Shown here piece after piece: positions 29,446-38,332 of a stretch of 58,498 nucleotides of DNA (its first letter is position 1; every line of letters starts with the position of its first letter). Source of the stretch: Fidelibacterota bacterium (GTDB taxonomy: Bacteria; Fidelibacterota; UBA8477; JABMPR01). The notes beneath the pieces are model-generated. The model searched no databases and had not been told where the DNA came from. It saw nothing but the letters and a program-made list of their open reading frames with translations. A program made the translations under genes and the position numbers. The stretch covers positions 1 through 58,498 of the forward strand of contig JAIPJF010000022.1 in assembly GCA_021734325.1 (NCBI GenBank), given 5' to 3'.

Positions 29446-30045
29446 CTAATTCCCTTTCTTCAGGATCTCGTCGACAAGTCCATATTTTACGGCTTCTTCA
29501 GCCGACATGAAATTATTTCGGTCTGCATCTTTTTCAATCTGACTGGGTTTTTTCCCAGTGAACTTGGCCAGCATTTGATTGAGCTTCAGTTTTGTCCGTT
29601 GAATCTCCTCGGCAGCGATGACGATATCAGAAGCCTGTCCTTCGGCACCTCCGAGGGGCTGATGAATCATGACCCGTGCATTGGGAAGTGCGTAGCGTTT
29701 ACCCTTTTCACCTGCAGCCAGGAGCAAAGCGCCCATACTGGCAGCCTGGCCTACCACGATCGTGGATACAGCGGGTTTAATAAAATTCATGGTATCCAGA
29801 ATGGCCATCCCCGAAGTGATAATTCCACCTGGAGAGTTTATATACAGGTTGATATCCTTTTCTCCATCTTCAGCTTCAAGAAATAGCAACTGAGCAATGA
29901 CCAGGGAGGCGACTGAATCATCAATCGGTGTACTTAGAAAAATGATCCGCTCCTTGAGCAGACGACTATAGATATCATATGCACGTTCAGACCGGCCTGT
30001 CTGTTCGACGACCATGGGGACCAATTGATTAATGGGCATGTGCAT
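29446..30045 (-). CDS. clpP: ATP-dependent Clp protease proteolytic subunit, active-site variant
   Basis: 199 residues, typical of ClpP. Nucleophile Ser103 in GQAASMGA and His128 in VMIHQP are conserved. The third triad position, where E. coli has Asp185 in TERDRF, is Asn177 here (ADRNNF, codon AAT at 29515-29517). The Listeria monocytogenes ClpP1 paralogue has the same Asp-to-Asn change and low activity. Start: ATG at 30045 with GGAGG five bases upstream, overlapping the end of tig by 17 bases. The alignment has no gaps here, so the Asn is not an alignment artefact. Confidence 0.96.
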   Translation of the reverse strand: MHMPINQLVPMVVEQTGRSERAYDIYSRLLKERIIFLSTPIDDSVASLVIAQLLFLEAEDGEKDINLYINSPGGIITSGMAILDTMNFIKPAVSTIVVGQAASMGALLLAAGEKGKRYALPNARVMIHQPLGGAEGQASDIVIAAEEIQRTKLKLNQMLAKFTGKKPSQIEKDADRNNFMSAEEAVKYGLVDEILKKGN

Positions 30046-31327
30046 GATAACCTCCTATTTCCTTACTTGTAGACTTTTTTACCTTGATCTTCGCGAATGA
30101 GGCGATGTGAGAAAAGATCTTCTTTTCCAGGATATCCTCCTTGATCTGAGGCAGATATTGCTTATCGCGATAAAGAGCCTTCATTTTTTCTTTATCTCCG
30201 GGCATCTGTGCCACCAGTTCGTTAAGCTTCTCATCCACGTCTGCTTCCGTTACCTCGAGCTTCTCGGTCGCAATCAGTTTCTTGCGGATCAGATACCAGG
30301 ACAATTCCCATTCGGCTCTTTCCTTGTTTTGCTTGCGGACCTCTTCCTCGTCGACATCTGCGCCTCTCTCCTGACGGAAACGTTCCACAAGTTTATTGAG
30401 GTAGTCTTCAAGCATTACATCTGGTACACTCAGTTTTGTACCCTCAACCAGCTTGTTCGCCAAGGCCTGGTCAAATGCTCTGGCAACATCATAGTCCAGT
30501 TGTTTCTGAACGTCATCGCGTGTGCTATCCTTCAGTGCTGCCATCGTCTCAAATTCCGGGCTGACCATTTTCGCAAATTCATCGTTCAATTCAGGCAGGG
30601 TGTGAGTTTCCACACTCTTGACCTTCATTTTGATGTGGAGATCTTCACTCTCCTTGGTTTGGGCAGGGATATCAAAAGTGACCTCGTCACCTGCTTTTGA
30701 GCCAATGAGCTTTTCGCCAACCTTCCCTCCAAAAACCCCGTCACCGATCTTTATGTAGCGATCCTCAACATGACTGCCTTCGATAGGCATACCTTCCATA
30801 TCCAGATATTGAAGATCACCCTTCAACAGGTCTCCATCTACTGCTGCACCATCCCGGGTCTCCCCTTCAGCATATCTTTCCTGTAAATGGCTCAACGCAT
30901 GTTTCACATCTTCTTCCGTCGCACTGTATTCATTCTTGGTAATTTTAAACCCAGATTTATAATCGAACATTTTAAAATCCGGTTCAACCTGAAGATGCAT
31001 GGTAAATTCCAGATCCCTACCCACATCGAACTCCGACATGTCATCGATACGTCCCTGATCAATGGGAGATAATTTATTGTCGATGATCCCCTTGTAATAA
31101 GCAGCCTGGACAGTTTCATCCAGCAGATCGGCGAGGACACTTGGAGCGTAGGCCTGGAGCATGATCTTTCTTGGTATTTTTCCCGGTCTGAAGCCAGGTC
31201 GCTTCACCTGTTTATTCAATTTTGTCAATTTCTTCTCGAAATCGGGTTCCATCTCAGCCCAATCCACATGAACCTTGAATGTCCTTTCGTGAGGTTTTCC
31301 TACTTCAATTTTGATATCCACACGCAA
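30029..31327 (-). CDS. tig: Trigger factor (ribosome-associated chaperone and prolyl isomerase)
   Basis: 432 residues in the usual three-part layout: ribosome-binding N-domain with [11 protein letters not shown] (about 46-56), an FKBP-like isomerase domain at about 150-235, and a helical C-domain. It helps nascent chains fold at the ribosome exit. The final HAHAH residues are encoded over the clpP start region, so the two genes overlap. First gene of tig-clpP-clpX, divergent from anmK. The 171-base gap to anmK should hold both promoters. Confidence 0.95.
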   Translation of the reverse strand: MRVDIKIEVGKPHERTFKVHVDWAEMEPDFEKKLTKLNKQVKRPGFRPGKIPRKIMLQAYAPSVLADLLDETVQAAYYKGIIDNKLSPIDQGRIDDMSEFDVGRDLEFTMHLQVEPDFKMFDYKSGFKITKNEYSATEEDVKHALSHLQERYAEGETRDGAAVDGDLLKGDLQYLDMEGMPIEGSHVEDRYIKIGDGVFGGKVGEKLIGSKAGDEVTFDIPAQTKESEDLHIKMKVKSVETHTLPELNDEFAKMVSPEFETMAALKDSTRDDVQKQLDYDVARAFDQALANKLVEGTKLSVPDVMLEDYLNKLVERFRQERGADVDEEEVRKQNKERAEWELSWYLIRKKLIATEKLEVTEADVDEKLNELVAQMPGDKEKMKALYRDKQYLPQIKEDILEKKIFSHIASFAKIKVKKSTSKEIGGYHAHAH

Positions 31328-31498
31328 CTCCCATCAATTTTATACTTAACTCCGTGTGCTCTGTTCTCAACACGGATTTATCCAATTTTAGCGCGGCAAG
31401 ATAGTCGGGATCACAGCGAAGTGGAATGAAAATCAGCTACCCGAACCTTATATCAGACTAGGAGAAAGTATTTAACTTGAATAGCTTCTAGAGAGAGC

Positions 31499-32635
31499 AT
31501 GGCAGAAATATTACATCGTAGCGAGCGTATGCGTATTCTCGGATTAATGACCGGCAGTTCTGCTGATGGATTGGATCTTTGTCTGGTGGAATTTACCGGC
31601 CATGATACAAAACCTGATTTTAAAGTATGCTATACTGGAGAAATCAAGTATCCTTCGAATTTTTCTGACACCTTTCGAAATCCTCTTGCGATGTCTGAGA
31701 CAGATATAAGACAATTTGATGCCCTGCTTGGTAAATGGTTTGCTGATGAAATTCAAACTCTCGATCTCAAATTTGATTCTATTGCCTCTCACGGTCAAAC
31801 CATTAAACACAATCCTCCCCACTTCACTCTCCAAATCGGTGATCCTGGTTTTATGGCGGACAGGTTCAAGGTGCCGGTAATCTATGATTTCCGCAGTGCA
31901 GATATTGAGCTTGGCGGTCAGGGTGCACCTTTGATTCCAGTGGTGGATCGATTTCTCCTACAGGAAGCGGAATCGGATGTGCTATCCTTAAACATTGGCG
32001 GTATTTCAAACATATCTGTAATTCCATCAACAAATAGCACCAAAGATATATTAGCCTGGGATACTGGTCCCGGGAACACACTTATTGATAAAGCAGTCAG
32101 ACTTTATTCCAACAATAAACTAAACTTTGATCCCGATGGCTCCCTTGCAGCAAAAGGCAACATAAACTCAAGTTTATTAAATTTGTTACTATCACATGAG
32201 TTTTATCGAGCAAAGCCACCACGTTCAGCCGGACAGGAGCAATTTGGCCATGCATATTTCAATCAGGTTCTAAATCAGTTTAAGCCGACTAGTGAAAAAG
32301 AGTATCGGGATTTCATTAAAACATTTACTGTTTTAACTGCAATGACGATTACCGACTCAATAAAGCATCTTAGAGAAAAATATAGCCCCACCACGCTTTA
32401 TGTCAGTGGTGGCGGGACGCATAATAAAACACTCATGTCAGAACTATCCATGCTTCTGCCAGATTTAAAACTATCACCAGTAGATCATAAAGGTGTCAAT
32501 ACTGATAATAAAGAGGCTTTTGGATTTGCGTACCTGGGGTATTGTTACCTAAACAATATCCCAGGCAACATCCCTTCAGTTACCGGTGCACATGAGGAAC
32601 TGATACTGGGTAAAAGTTATAGCCTGGATACCTGA
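31499..32635 (+). CDS. anmK: Anhydro-N-acetylmuramic acid kinase
   Basis: 378 residues of the AnmK family, which phosphorylates and opens 1,6-anhydro-MurNAc during cell-wall recycling. Seen: ATP-binding N-terminus GLMTGSSADGLDL (family form GLMSGTSMDGID), IASHGQTIKH, GDPGFMA, the DFRSADIELGGQGAPL stretch, NIGGISN and DTGPGN, plus YVSGGGTHN near the C-terminus. ATG at 31499 has a GAGAGAG just before it. A start at Met11 (31529) would match the family better, but no ribosome-binding site is seen there. Single gene between divergent tig and convergent LOG gene. Confidence 0.94.
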   Translation: MAEILHRSERMRILGLMTGSSADGLDLCLVEFTGHDTKPDFKVCYTGEIKYPSNFSDTFRNPLAMSETDIRQFDALLGKWFADEIQTLDLKFDSIASHGQTIKHNPPHFTLQIGDPGFMADRFKVPVIYDFRSADIELGGQGAPLIPVVDRFLLQEAESDVLSLNIGGISNISVIPSTNSTKDILAWDTGPGNTLIDKAVRLYSNNKLNFDPDGSLAAKGNINSSLLNLLLSHEFYRAKPPRSAGQEQFGHAYFNQVLNQFKPTSEKEYRDFIKTFTVLTAMTITDSIKHLREKYSPTTLYVSGGGTHNKTLMSELSMLLPDLKLSPVDHKGVNTDNKEAFGFAYLGYCYLNNIPGNIPSVTGAHEELILGKSYSLDT

Positions 32636-32643
32636 TACCGGAC

Positions 32644-33450
32644 TTAATCAGTTTGACTCAGATACAGGTTCGTTAATTGATTTGTCAAATATTCAAAGGC
32701 TTCATCTACACTGTCGGTCTGATGGCATAAGTCCAGATCCTCGGGACTGATGGTACCGAAATCTACGAGTGCCTGCAGATCAACCACCTGATCCCAAAAC
32801 CTTTTACCGAACAGAACTACTGGCATAAACTTGCTGGTCTTTTTTGTTTGAATGAGGGTCAGTGTTTCAAATAGCTCATCAAATGTTCCAAAACCACCTG
32901 GGAAAGCGATGAGAGCTTTGGCCAAATAAACAAACCAATATTTCCGCATGAAGAAATAATGGAATTCCATTTCCAAGTCATGACTGATATAGGGATTACC
33001 TGATTGTTCAAAGGGGAGTGAAATGTTTAATCCAACGGAGAGACCCTTTGCTTCTGCAGCTCCCCGGTTGGCTGCTTCCATAATTCCTGGTCCCCCACCG
33101 GTAGCAACAATAAATCTTCGATTCCCCTGTTTTAATTTCTTGGACCAATTCGTCATCCTGTAAGCTAACTCTCGTGCATCCTCATAGTACCTGGACATAC
33201 CGAGTTCACGTTCAAGCTGTTCCAGTTTTTGGATACTGCTTCCATTTGCTTTGGCTTTTTCGATAGCTTCCAGTACAAAATGTTTTGGCTGGGTTCTGGC
33301 TGATCCAAAAAATACAATTGTATCTTGAATTTTATTTTTTCTAAAAAGATTCTCGGGTCCAATATACTCACTCATTATTCTGAGCAAGCGTCCACTTGGG
33401 CTGTGGATGATCTCTTGATTATCGTAAAATTTTTCGATTCTTTTTTTCAT
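32644..33450 (-). CDS. LOG-family protein (possible cytokinin-type phosphoribohydrolase)
   Basis: 268 residues with the Rossmann-like LOG fold (TIGR00730 group, formerly called lysine decarboxylases). Key motif PGGFGTFDE plus TGGGPGIMEAANRG. LOG enzymes cut nucleoside 5'-monophosphates at the N-glycosidic bond, but the long form with an N-terminal helical extension, as here, is less well understood. Its stop lies eight bases from the convergent anmK stop. No partner gene is obvious. Confidence 0.88.
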   Translation of the reverse strand: MKKRIEKFYDNQEIIHSPSGRLLRIMSEYIGPENLFRKNKIQDTIVFFGSARTQPKHFVLEAIEKAKANGSSIQKLEQLERELGMSRYYEDARELAYRMTNWSKKLKQGNRRFIVATGGGPGIMEAANRGAAEAKGLSVGLNISLPFEQSGNPYISHDLEMEFHYFFMRKYWFVYLAKALIAFPGGFGTFDELFETLTLIQTKKTSKFMPVVLFGKRFWDQVVDLQALVDFGTISPEDLDLCHQTDSVDEAFEYLTNQLTNLYLSQTD

Positions 33451-33669
33451 TTCCTGTTCCTAAACTTCTTCTATAGGTTTATTCATTCCATTATAATTGG
33501 GGACGAAGATAATTCGGAATTACCCCAAACATATCTATAAGTGTCTCCGATGAACTTCTAATGGATTCAAAGAATGGGTCGTTTGATCGATCTGATTGTT
33601 GTTCACACCAGATAGGGGTCAAACCAGGGGGATTTGCTGCACTGTGAGTGGAGATGGGTGAAAGGAGGC

Positions 33670-33696
33670 CCCGGCAGCTTACGAGAAGCTGCCGGG
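33670..33696 (-). terminator. GC-rich hairpin after trpB2
   Basis: Perfect 11-bp stem (33670-33680 with 33686-33696) and five-base loop, 15 bases past the trpB2 stop. The minus-strand side is followed by CCTCCTTTC, a poor U tract, so the terminator call is moderate. The rest of the 261-base gap to the LOG gene shows nothing. Confidence 0.6.
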
Positions 33697-33711
33697 ATTG
33701 CATGCTCAAGT

Positions 33712-35067
33712 TTAGACTGTTGGAAGTCCTTCCGTTGAGGCAATATCTTTTATGAGATCCTCATCCGTAGGTGAGTACTCTTGCAATTTACCAGCGAAAT
33801 ATGCATCGTATGCGGACATGTCAAAATGACCATGGCCGCTCAAGTTGAAGAGGATGACTTTTTCTTCACCCGCTTCTCTGGCTTCGATGGCGGCATCAAC
33901 TGCACCCTTGATGGCATGGGCAGATTCCGGGGCAGGAATGATTCCTTCCGTCTTTGCGAAGAGGACAGCGGAATCAAACACTTCAACCTGATGATACGAA
34001 TAGGCATCCACCAATCCCTCACGCACAACATGGGAGAGCATGGGCGCCATGCCATGGTATCTCAAACCACCGGCATGAATACCTGGGGGCATGAATGTAT
34101 GACCGAGCGTATACATTGAGACGAGAGGCGTCATTTGCGCTGTATCGCCAAAATCGTAGGTAAATTTTCCCCTTGTAAGCGTTGGGCAGGCAGCTGGCTC
34201 GATGGCCCGGAAATCAATATCTGCACCATTGATCTTATCGCGCAGATAAGGAAAAGCCAATCCGGCAAAGTTACTTCCTCCTCCAACACACCCGATGATG
34301 ATATCAGGTGTATCTCCAGCGATAGCCATCTGTTTTTTTGCTTCAAGGCCGATCACTGTCTGATGAAGGAGAACATGGTTCAGAACACTACCCAGTGCAT
34401 ATTTTGTATCTTCACGTTTGACAGCATCTTCAACTGCCTCGGATATTGCAATACCCAGGGAACCATTATTTTCTGGATCCTCGGCAAGGACCTTCCTGCC
34501 ATACTCAGTATCCTTGCTCGGGCTCGCCACGATCTCAGCTCCCCAACTCTGCATCATTGAGCGACGGTAAGGTTTCTGAATGTAGCTTACTTTCACCATA
34601 TAGACCTTCACTTCCAGGCCAAACATTTGTCCAGCAAGGGCGAGGGAGCTGCCCCACTGTCCGGCTCCGGTCTCAGTCGAAAGCCGTTTTACACCTTCTT
34701 GCTTGTTGTAATACGCCTGGGCAAGTGCAGTGTTTGGCTTGTGACTTCCCGCCGGACTAACACCCTCGTATTTGAAGTAAATCTTGGCTGGTGTTTGTAA
34801 TGCTTTTTCAAGCCCTGTCGCGCGGATGAGGGGTGAGGGCCTCCAGAGCTTCAAGCCCTCCTGGACCGGTTGGGGAATGGTGATTTCCCTCTCCTGACTC
34901 ATTTCCTGTTCGATCAGGGCCATGGGAAAGAGTGGCGCCAGGTCTTCGGGGCCCAATGGCTGTCTCGTCCCTGGGTGCAGGGGTGGTAGAGGTGGATTCT
35001 TTAAATCAGCTGCTATGTTATACCAGCTTTTCGGCATTTCATTTTCTGAAAGAAATATTTTCTTCAC
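33712..35067 (-). CDS. trpB: Tryptophan synthase beta chain-like protein, TrpB2 type
   Basis: 451 residues, the longer TrpB2 class (TIGR01415). PLP lysine Lys110 in GSHKPNTA and the PLP-phosphate loop [15 protein letters not shown] are seen. TrpB joins indole and serine to make tryptophan. TrpB2 enzymes often act without TrpA, for example in indole salvage, and there is no trpA nearby. Start is GTG with GAGGAG seven bases upstream. Downstream of a TrpR-like regulator gene with a hairpin between them. Confidence 0.93.
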   Translation of the reverse strand: MKKIFLSENEMPKSWYNIAADLKNPPLPPLHPGTRQPLGPEDLAPLFPMALIEQEMSQEREITIPQPVQEGLKLWRPSPLIRATGLEKALQTPAKIYFKYEGVSPAGSHKPNTALAQAYYNKQEGVKRLSTETGAGQWGSSLALAGQMFGLEVKVYMVKVSYIQKPYRRSMMQSWGAEIVASPSKDTEYGRKVLAEDPENNGSLGIAISEAVEDAVKREDTKYALGSVLNHVLLHQTVIGLEAKKQMAIAGDTPDIIIGCVGGGSNFAGLAFPYLRDKINGADIDFRAIEPAACPTLTRGKFTYDFGDTAQMTPLVSMYTLGHTFMPPGIHAGGLRYHGMAPMLSHVVREGLVDAYSYHQVEVFDSAVLFAKTEGIIPAPESAHAIKGAVDAAIEAREAGEEKVILFNLSGHGHFDMSAYDAYFAGKLQEYSPTDEDLIKDIASTEGLPTV

Positions 35068-35112
35068 AGTTTCTCCTCAAGTTCTTAATGTATAAAGATT
35101 AACGAACGCGAG

Positions 35113-35136
35113 CCTGGCAAGCTTGAGTTTGCCAGG
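35113..35136 (-). promoter_or_regulatory. Hairpin between the TrpR-like gene and trpB2
   Basis: Perfect 8-bp inverted repeat (CCTGGCAA with TTGCCAGG, 8-base loop) about 45 bases before the trpB2 start. No U tract follows on the minus strand, so it is not a classical terminator. It could be an operator or RNA regulatory stem for trpB2. It does not resemble the E. coli TrpR operator. Confidence 0.35.
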
Positions 35137-35178
35137 TCCACAAAAACAGATCAAATAGTGTTGATTTATAGTATTGCA

Positions 35179-35466
35179 TCACTTGGTCCCCCCTTTTATT
35201 CCCTCAAGGATTTGAGTGAAACCATTGTGACCATATTTCAGCTCGCGGGAACCCCTCGACACGGTGCCTATAGCTACTCCCAGCTCCTGGGCAATCTCCC
35301 GTTGGGGCATGCCGGTATTCAGCAATTTAATGATCTCCCATCTGAGGACCAGATCTTCCAACTCCTGGGGTGTCAGAAAATCCTGGAGCAATCTTTCCAT
35401 CTGTTCCACTTCGGTGATCGAAGCCAGAATGGCAGCTAGTTCTTCGTGTGTATGATCTTGTTTCAT
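35179..35466 (-). CDS. TrpR-like transcriptional regulator (YerC/YecD type)
   Basis: 95 residues, the size and pattern of the YerC/YecD branch of the TrpR family (TIGR02531). FLTPQELEDLVLRWEIIKLL and the helix-turn-helix MPQREIAQELGVAIGTVSRG match it. The family fold binds DNA as a dimer. Whether this branch senses tryptophan is not established. Placement directly upstream of trpB2 suggests a link. An inverted repeat (CATTAGA with TCTAATG, 35477-35500) lies upstream and overlaps a likely promoter, which fits self-regulation. Confidence 0.88.
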   Translation of the reverse strand: MKQDHTHEELAAILASITEVEQMERLLQDFLTPQELEDLVLRWEIIKLLNTGMPQREIAQELGVAIGTVSRGSRELKYGHNGFTQILEGIKGGTK

Positions 35467-35476
35467 CGCACTGATA

Positions 35477-35507
35477 CATTAGAACATTTTTAATCTAATG
35501 CAAGCAT
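35477..35507 (-). promoter_or_regulatory. Candidate promoter and operator of the TrpR-like gene
   Basis: On the minus strand TTGCAT and TAATGT are 16 bases apart, a plausible sigma-70 promoter. The inverted repeat CATTAGA-N10-TCTAATG overlaps both elements, so a bound dimer would block polymerase. The predicted transcript start is only a few bases before the ATG at 35466 and no ribosome-binding site is evident, so the message may be nearly leaderless. Confidence 0.35.
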
Positions 35508-35580
35508 TTTAATTGGGACCCGAATTTTTCGAAATGATGTCTGATAAACCCTGAAAAAAAGAACGGAATAATCTGCTAGA

Positions 35581-36942
35581 TTATATCTCTCTTCTTAAGC
35601 GGGCAACAGGAATATTGAGTTGCTCGCGATATTTGGCGACCGTCCGGCGAGCAATCGGGAATCCTTCCGTCTGGAGCTGCTTAGAGATGGCCTCGTCAGA
35701 GATGGGATGTGATTTATCCTCATCTTCGATAATCACCCTTAGTCTTTCCTTGATACGACGTGTCGAGATATTTTCCCCATCTTCTGCTTCAATACCCTCG
35801 CTAAAAAAGTATCGCAGCTCAAAGGTCCCCCAGTCTGTCTGTGCATACTTTCCACTGGTGACTCTTGAAATAGTTGAAATATCCATACTGATATCTTCTG
35901 CAATATCCCGCAGGACCATCGGTTTCAGGAAGTCCTTCCCCATGAGAAAAAAGTCACGCTGGTGTTCAATGATGGAATTGATCACTTTGAGCATGGTGAT
36001 TCTGCGCATCTGGATGGAATTGATGAACCATTTTGCCGATTCAACTTTTTTCTTCAGAAACAGTTTCGTATCTGTATCCAGTTTCCGCTGATTGCTGAGC
36101 ATGTTCTTGTATGTCCCTGAGATTCTGAGTTCGGGAATAAACGCGTCATTTAATGTGACGATAAACTCACCGTCCTGCTCACGGATGTAAAAATCAGGTG
36201 TTACATAATTGGTACGCTGATCAATAAATCCATCACCTGGCTTTGGGTTTAAAAGAGAGATTAAACGCTCAGCTTCTCGCAGCCCACTTTTTGTCAAATG
36301 AAGTTTTCGCAAAATACGTTCAAAACGTTTATTGGCAAATTCTTCAAAATAATCACGGATAATGTAATGAGCCGGGGTTTCCGGGTAAATCTTCTCAATC
36401 TGAACCAGAAGACATTCTCTCAGATTGCGACACCCGATTCCCAATGGTTCCAATTGCATTAACCTGGCGTGAAGCTGTTCAATCAGATGGAGATCAACTT
36501 CGAATTTTTCAGCAATATATTCCAGATCCATCATTAAGTACCCACGCTCATCGATATTCCAGACCATCTCTTCCATGATCTTTTTATGCGCTTCCTCTAT
36601 GCGTAAAGCAGATATCTGCTCAAGAAGTGTCTCAGCCAGACTGGGTAGATAGGCGTTTTGAAAATCGACTTCCTCAGAACTACTATCATAAAATTCTTTG
36701 GCTTCATAACCATCGTTTGAGAAATAGTCCTCAAAATCTATTTCTGGTTCGTCAGTTTCTGCTTCCTCTTCCGGATTTTCCAGATCCAGAATATCCTCCT
36801 CAAGCTCGAGGAGCGGATTTTGCTCCAATTCAGTCTTAATCCGCAATTCCAGAGCAAGGGAAGGCAACTGAAGCAGCGTTGACAGCAGAATCTGCTGCGG
36901 AGTCAGCGTCTGTTTCAGCTCTAGATGTTGTGATAATTCCAT
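35581..36942 (-). CDS. rpoN: RNA polymerase sigma-54 factor
   Basis: 453 residues. Region I is the Gln/Leu-rich N-terminus (LKQTLTPQQILLSTLLQLP), then an acidic region II (about 50-95), the core-binding domain, a helix-turn-helix (about 355-370) and the RpoN box ARRTVAKYRE near the end, which reads the -24 promoter element. Needs an enhancer-binding ATPase; none is encoded in this window. Six bases downstream of lptB, matching the widespread lptB-rpoN gene order. Confidence 0.97.
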   Translation of the reverse strand: MELSQHLELKQTLTPQQILLSTLLQLPSLALELRIKTELEQNPLLELEEDILDLENPEEEAETDEPEIDFEDYFSNDGYEAKEFYDSSSEEVDFQNAYLPSLAETLLEQISALRIEEAHKKIMEEMVWNIDERGYLMMDLEYIAEKFEVDLHLIEQLHARLMQLEPLGIGCRNLRECLLVQIEKIYPETPAHYIIRDYFEEFANKRFERILRKLHLTKSGLREAERLISLLNPKPGDGFIDQRTNYVTPDFYIREQDGEFIVTLNDAFIPELRISGTYKNMLSNQRKLDTDTKLFLKKKVESAKWFINSIQMRRITMLKVINSIIEHQRDFFLMGKDFLKPMVLRDIAEDISMDISTISRVTSGKYAQTDWGTFELRYFFSEGIEAEDGENISTRRIKERLRVIIEDEDKSHPISDEAISKQLQTEGFPIARRTVAKYREQLNIPVARLRREI

Positions 36943-36948
36943 AGATGA

Positions 36949-37683
36949 CTATCGATCCAACTTAAAATTGGCACCTAAATATAGTTTTCTGGCCTGTTCA
37001 TCATTTGCCAGAAATTCAGCATCGCCCGACAAAAGTATCTTCCCCTGGAAAAGCAGATAACTGCGATCCGTTATGGACAGGGTCTCGTGGACATTGTGAT
37101 CGGTGATCAAGATGCCAATATTCTTGGCTTTGAGCGTCATGACTATCTGCTGGATATCTTCCACTGCAATCGGGTCAACACCGGCAAAGGGCTCATCCAG
37201 AAGAATAAAATTCGGGTCAGTCACAAGGGCTCTTGCGATCTCGGTACGTCTTCTTTCTCCACCGCTTAATTGATGACCCTTGTTCTGACGGACATGGGAA
37301 ATGGATAATTCATCCAACAGGTGTTCAAGTTTCTCTTCCTGTTCAATTTTACTCAGGTCGAGTGTTTCCAGGATGAGTCGTAAATTTTGCTCTACACTTA
37401 ATTTTCTGAAGATACTGGCTTCCTGCGGTAAATAGCCGATACCGGCCCGGGATCTCTGATACATGGGAGCCCTGGTGATCTCACGATCCCCAAGATAAAC
37501 AGCCCCCGAATTTGGTCTGATCATCCCCGTCACCATATAGAATGTGGTCGTTTTCCCTGCACCATTCGGACCCAGTAACCCGACCACTTCACCCGTTTTC
37601 ACGCTGATGGAAACATTGTTGACCACCGTACGCTTACCGTACTGTTTATATAGTTCCTGTCCCCTTAACGTGGTTTCATTCAT
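36949..37683 (-). CDS. lptB: LPS export ABC transporter ATP-binding protein
   Basis: About 244 residues. Walker A GPNGAGKTTT, signature LSGGERRR, Walker B FILLDEPFAGVDP and switch His in ITDHNVHE are all present, plus the LptB-typical GYLPQEASIFRKL. It powers LPS extraction from the inner membrane with LptF/LptG. I chose ATG at 37683, which overlaps the lptC stop by eight bases. A GTG at 37707 would give an eight-residue longer protein. lptA, usually between lptC and lptB, is absent. Confidence 0.95.
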   Translation of the reverse strand: MNETTLRGQELYKQYGKRTVVNNVSISVKTGEVVGLLGPNGAGKTTTFYMVTGMIRPNSGAVYLGDREITRAPMYQRSRAGIGYLPQEASIFRKLSVEQNLRLILETLDLSKIEQEEKLEHLLDELSISHVRQNKGHQLSGGERRRTEIARALVTDPNFILLDEPFAGVDPIAVEDIQQIVMTLKAKNIGILITDHNVHETLSITDRSYLLFQGKILLSGDAEFLANDEQARKLYLGANFKLDR

Positions 37684-38221
37684 CGTCAATTTCTCTATAG
37701 GTAACACCGGTGGGTTGAGTGATGGTCCAATTGGTCAAATTCGAATTTGATTCAAAACCAATCCCAAACAGCGTGTCAGATTCCGTGGTCAATACTATTG
37801 GTTGATCAGTAAAAATGGCTTCCTTGCTTTCATTCCAATAAAGGATACTGGTGGCCAGGGTCATACCCGAATCAGAAACAACAAAAACACTTCCAGTAGC
37901 AGTAAATAGGTGTCGCTTATCGTCAATACGACCAGTATCAGCCGACATGGTTGAGCTATGTTTTCCTTCTTCGTTAAAAAAGTCCAGCTGAACATCACCG
38001 ATAAACAGAATCTCTCTCGGATCATCGTAATGAGCTGAATAGGCTGCACGCGCCTGGACATTCTCTTTGCCAACCGAGTTGATCCTGATCATCGTATTCC
38101 AGCTTTCCTGTGAAGGCAGGCGATCTGTTGACGTCTTCTCTCCATCCATGGAATTGCCAACCGGTTCACAGGCGATCAAAATGCTAAAGAATAACAGTAT
38201 GCACAATTTTCCCTTGGTCAT
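37676..38221 (-). CDS. lptC: LPS export system protein LptC
   Basis: 181 residues of the LptC/LptA jelly-roll (OstA-like) type: GDVQLDFFNEEGKHSSTMSA and YWNESKEAIFTDQPIVLTT are typical strands. It passes LPS across the periplasm from LptB2FG. Unlike the E. coli protein, which has a membrane helix, this one has a lipoprotein signal ending LIAC (Cys18), as is common outside the Proteobacteria. First gene of lptC-lptB-rpoN. Divergent from metH, with 111 bases between. Confidence 0.88.
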   Translation of the reverse strand: MTKGKLCILLFFSILIACEPVGNSMDGEKTSTDRLPSQESWNTMIRINSVGKENVQARAAYSAHYDDPREILFIGDVQLDFFNEEGKHSSTMSADTGRIDDKRHLFTATGSVFVVSDSGMTLATSILYWNESKEAIFTDQPIVLTTESDTLFGIGFESNSNLTNWTITQPTGVTYREIDDE

Positions 38222-38302
38222 GTAAACAATCTAACTATAGTTTGAAACAATGTCAGGAAAAAAGCTGGTATTACTTAGTGTTTTGGCATAGTCTTAGATT
38301 AA

Positions 38303-38317
38303 GTGCAAAAATTGCAC
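38303..38317 (+). promoter_or_regulatory. Perfect inverted repeat before metH
   Basis: GTGCAA-AAA-TTGCAC, a six-base dyad with a three-base spacer, directly upstream of the metH ribosome-binding site. It could be an operator or a small RNA stem. It does not match the MetJ or MetR sites of E. coli, and there is no room here for a cobalamin riboswitch. Confidence 0.3.
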
Positions 38318-38332
38318 CAGTAGGAGATAAAA

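Noticed and set aside
35113..35136. Trp attenuator before trpB2
   Set aside because: No Trp-rich leader peptide and no U tract; only a single small stem.
38222..38332. Cobalamin riboswitch upstream of metH
   Set aside because: The gap is only 111 bases and no B12-box is seen.
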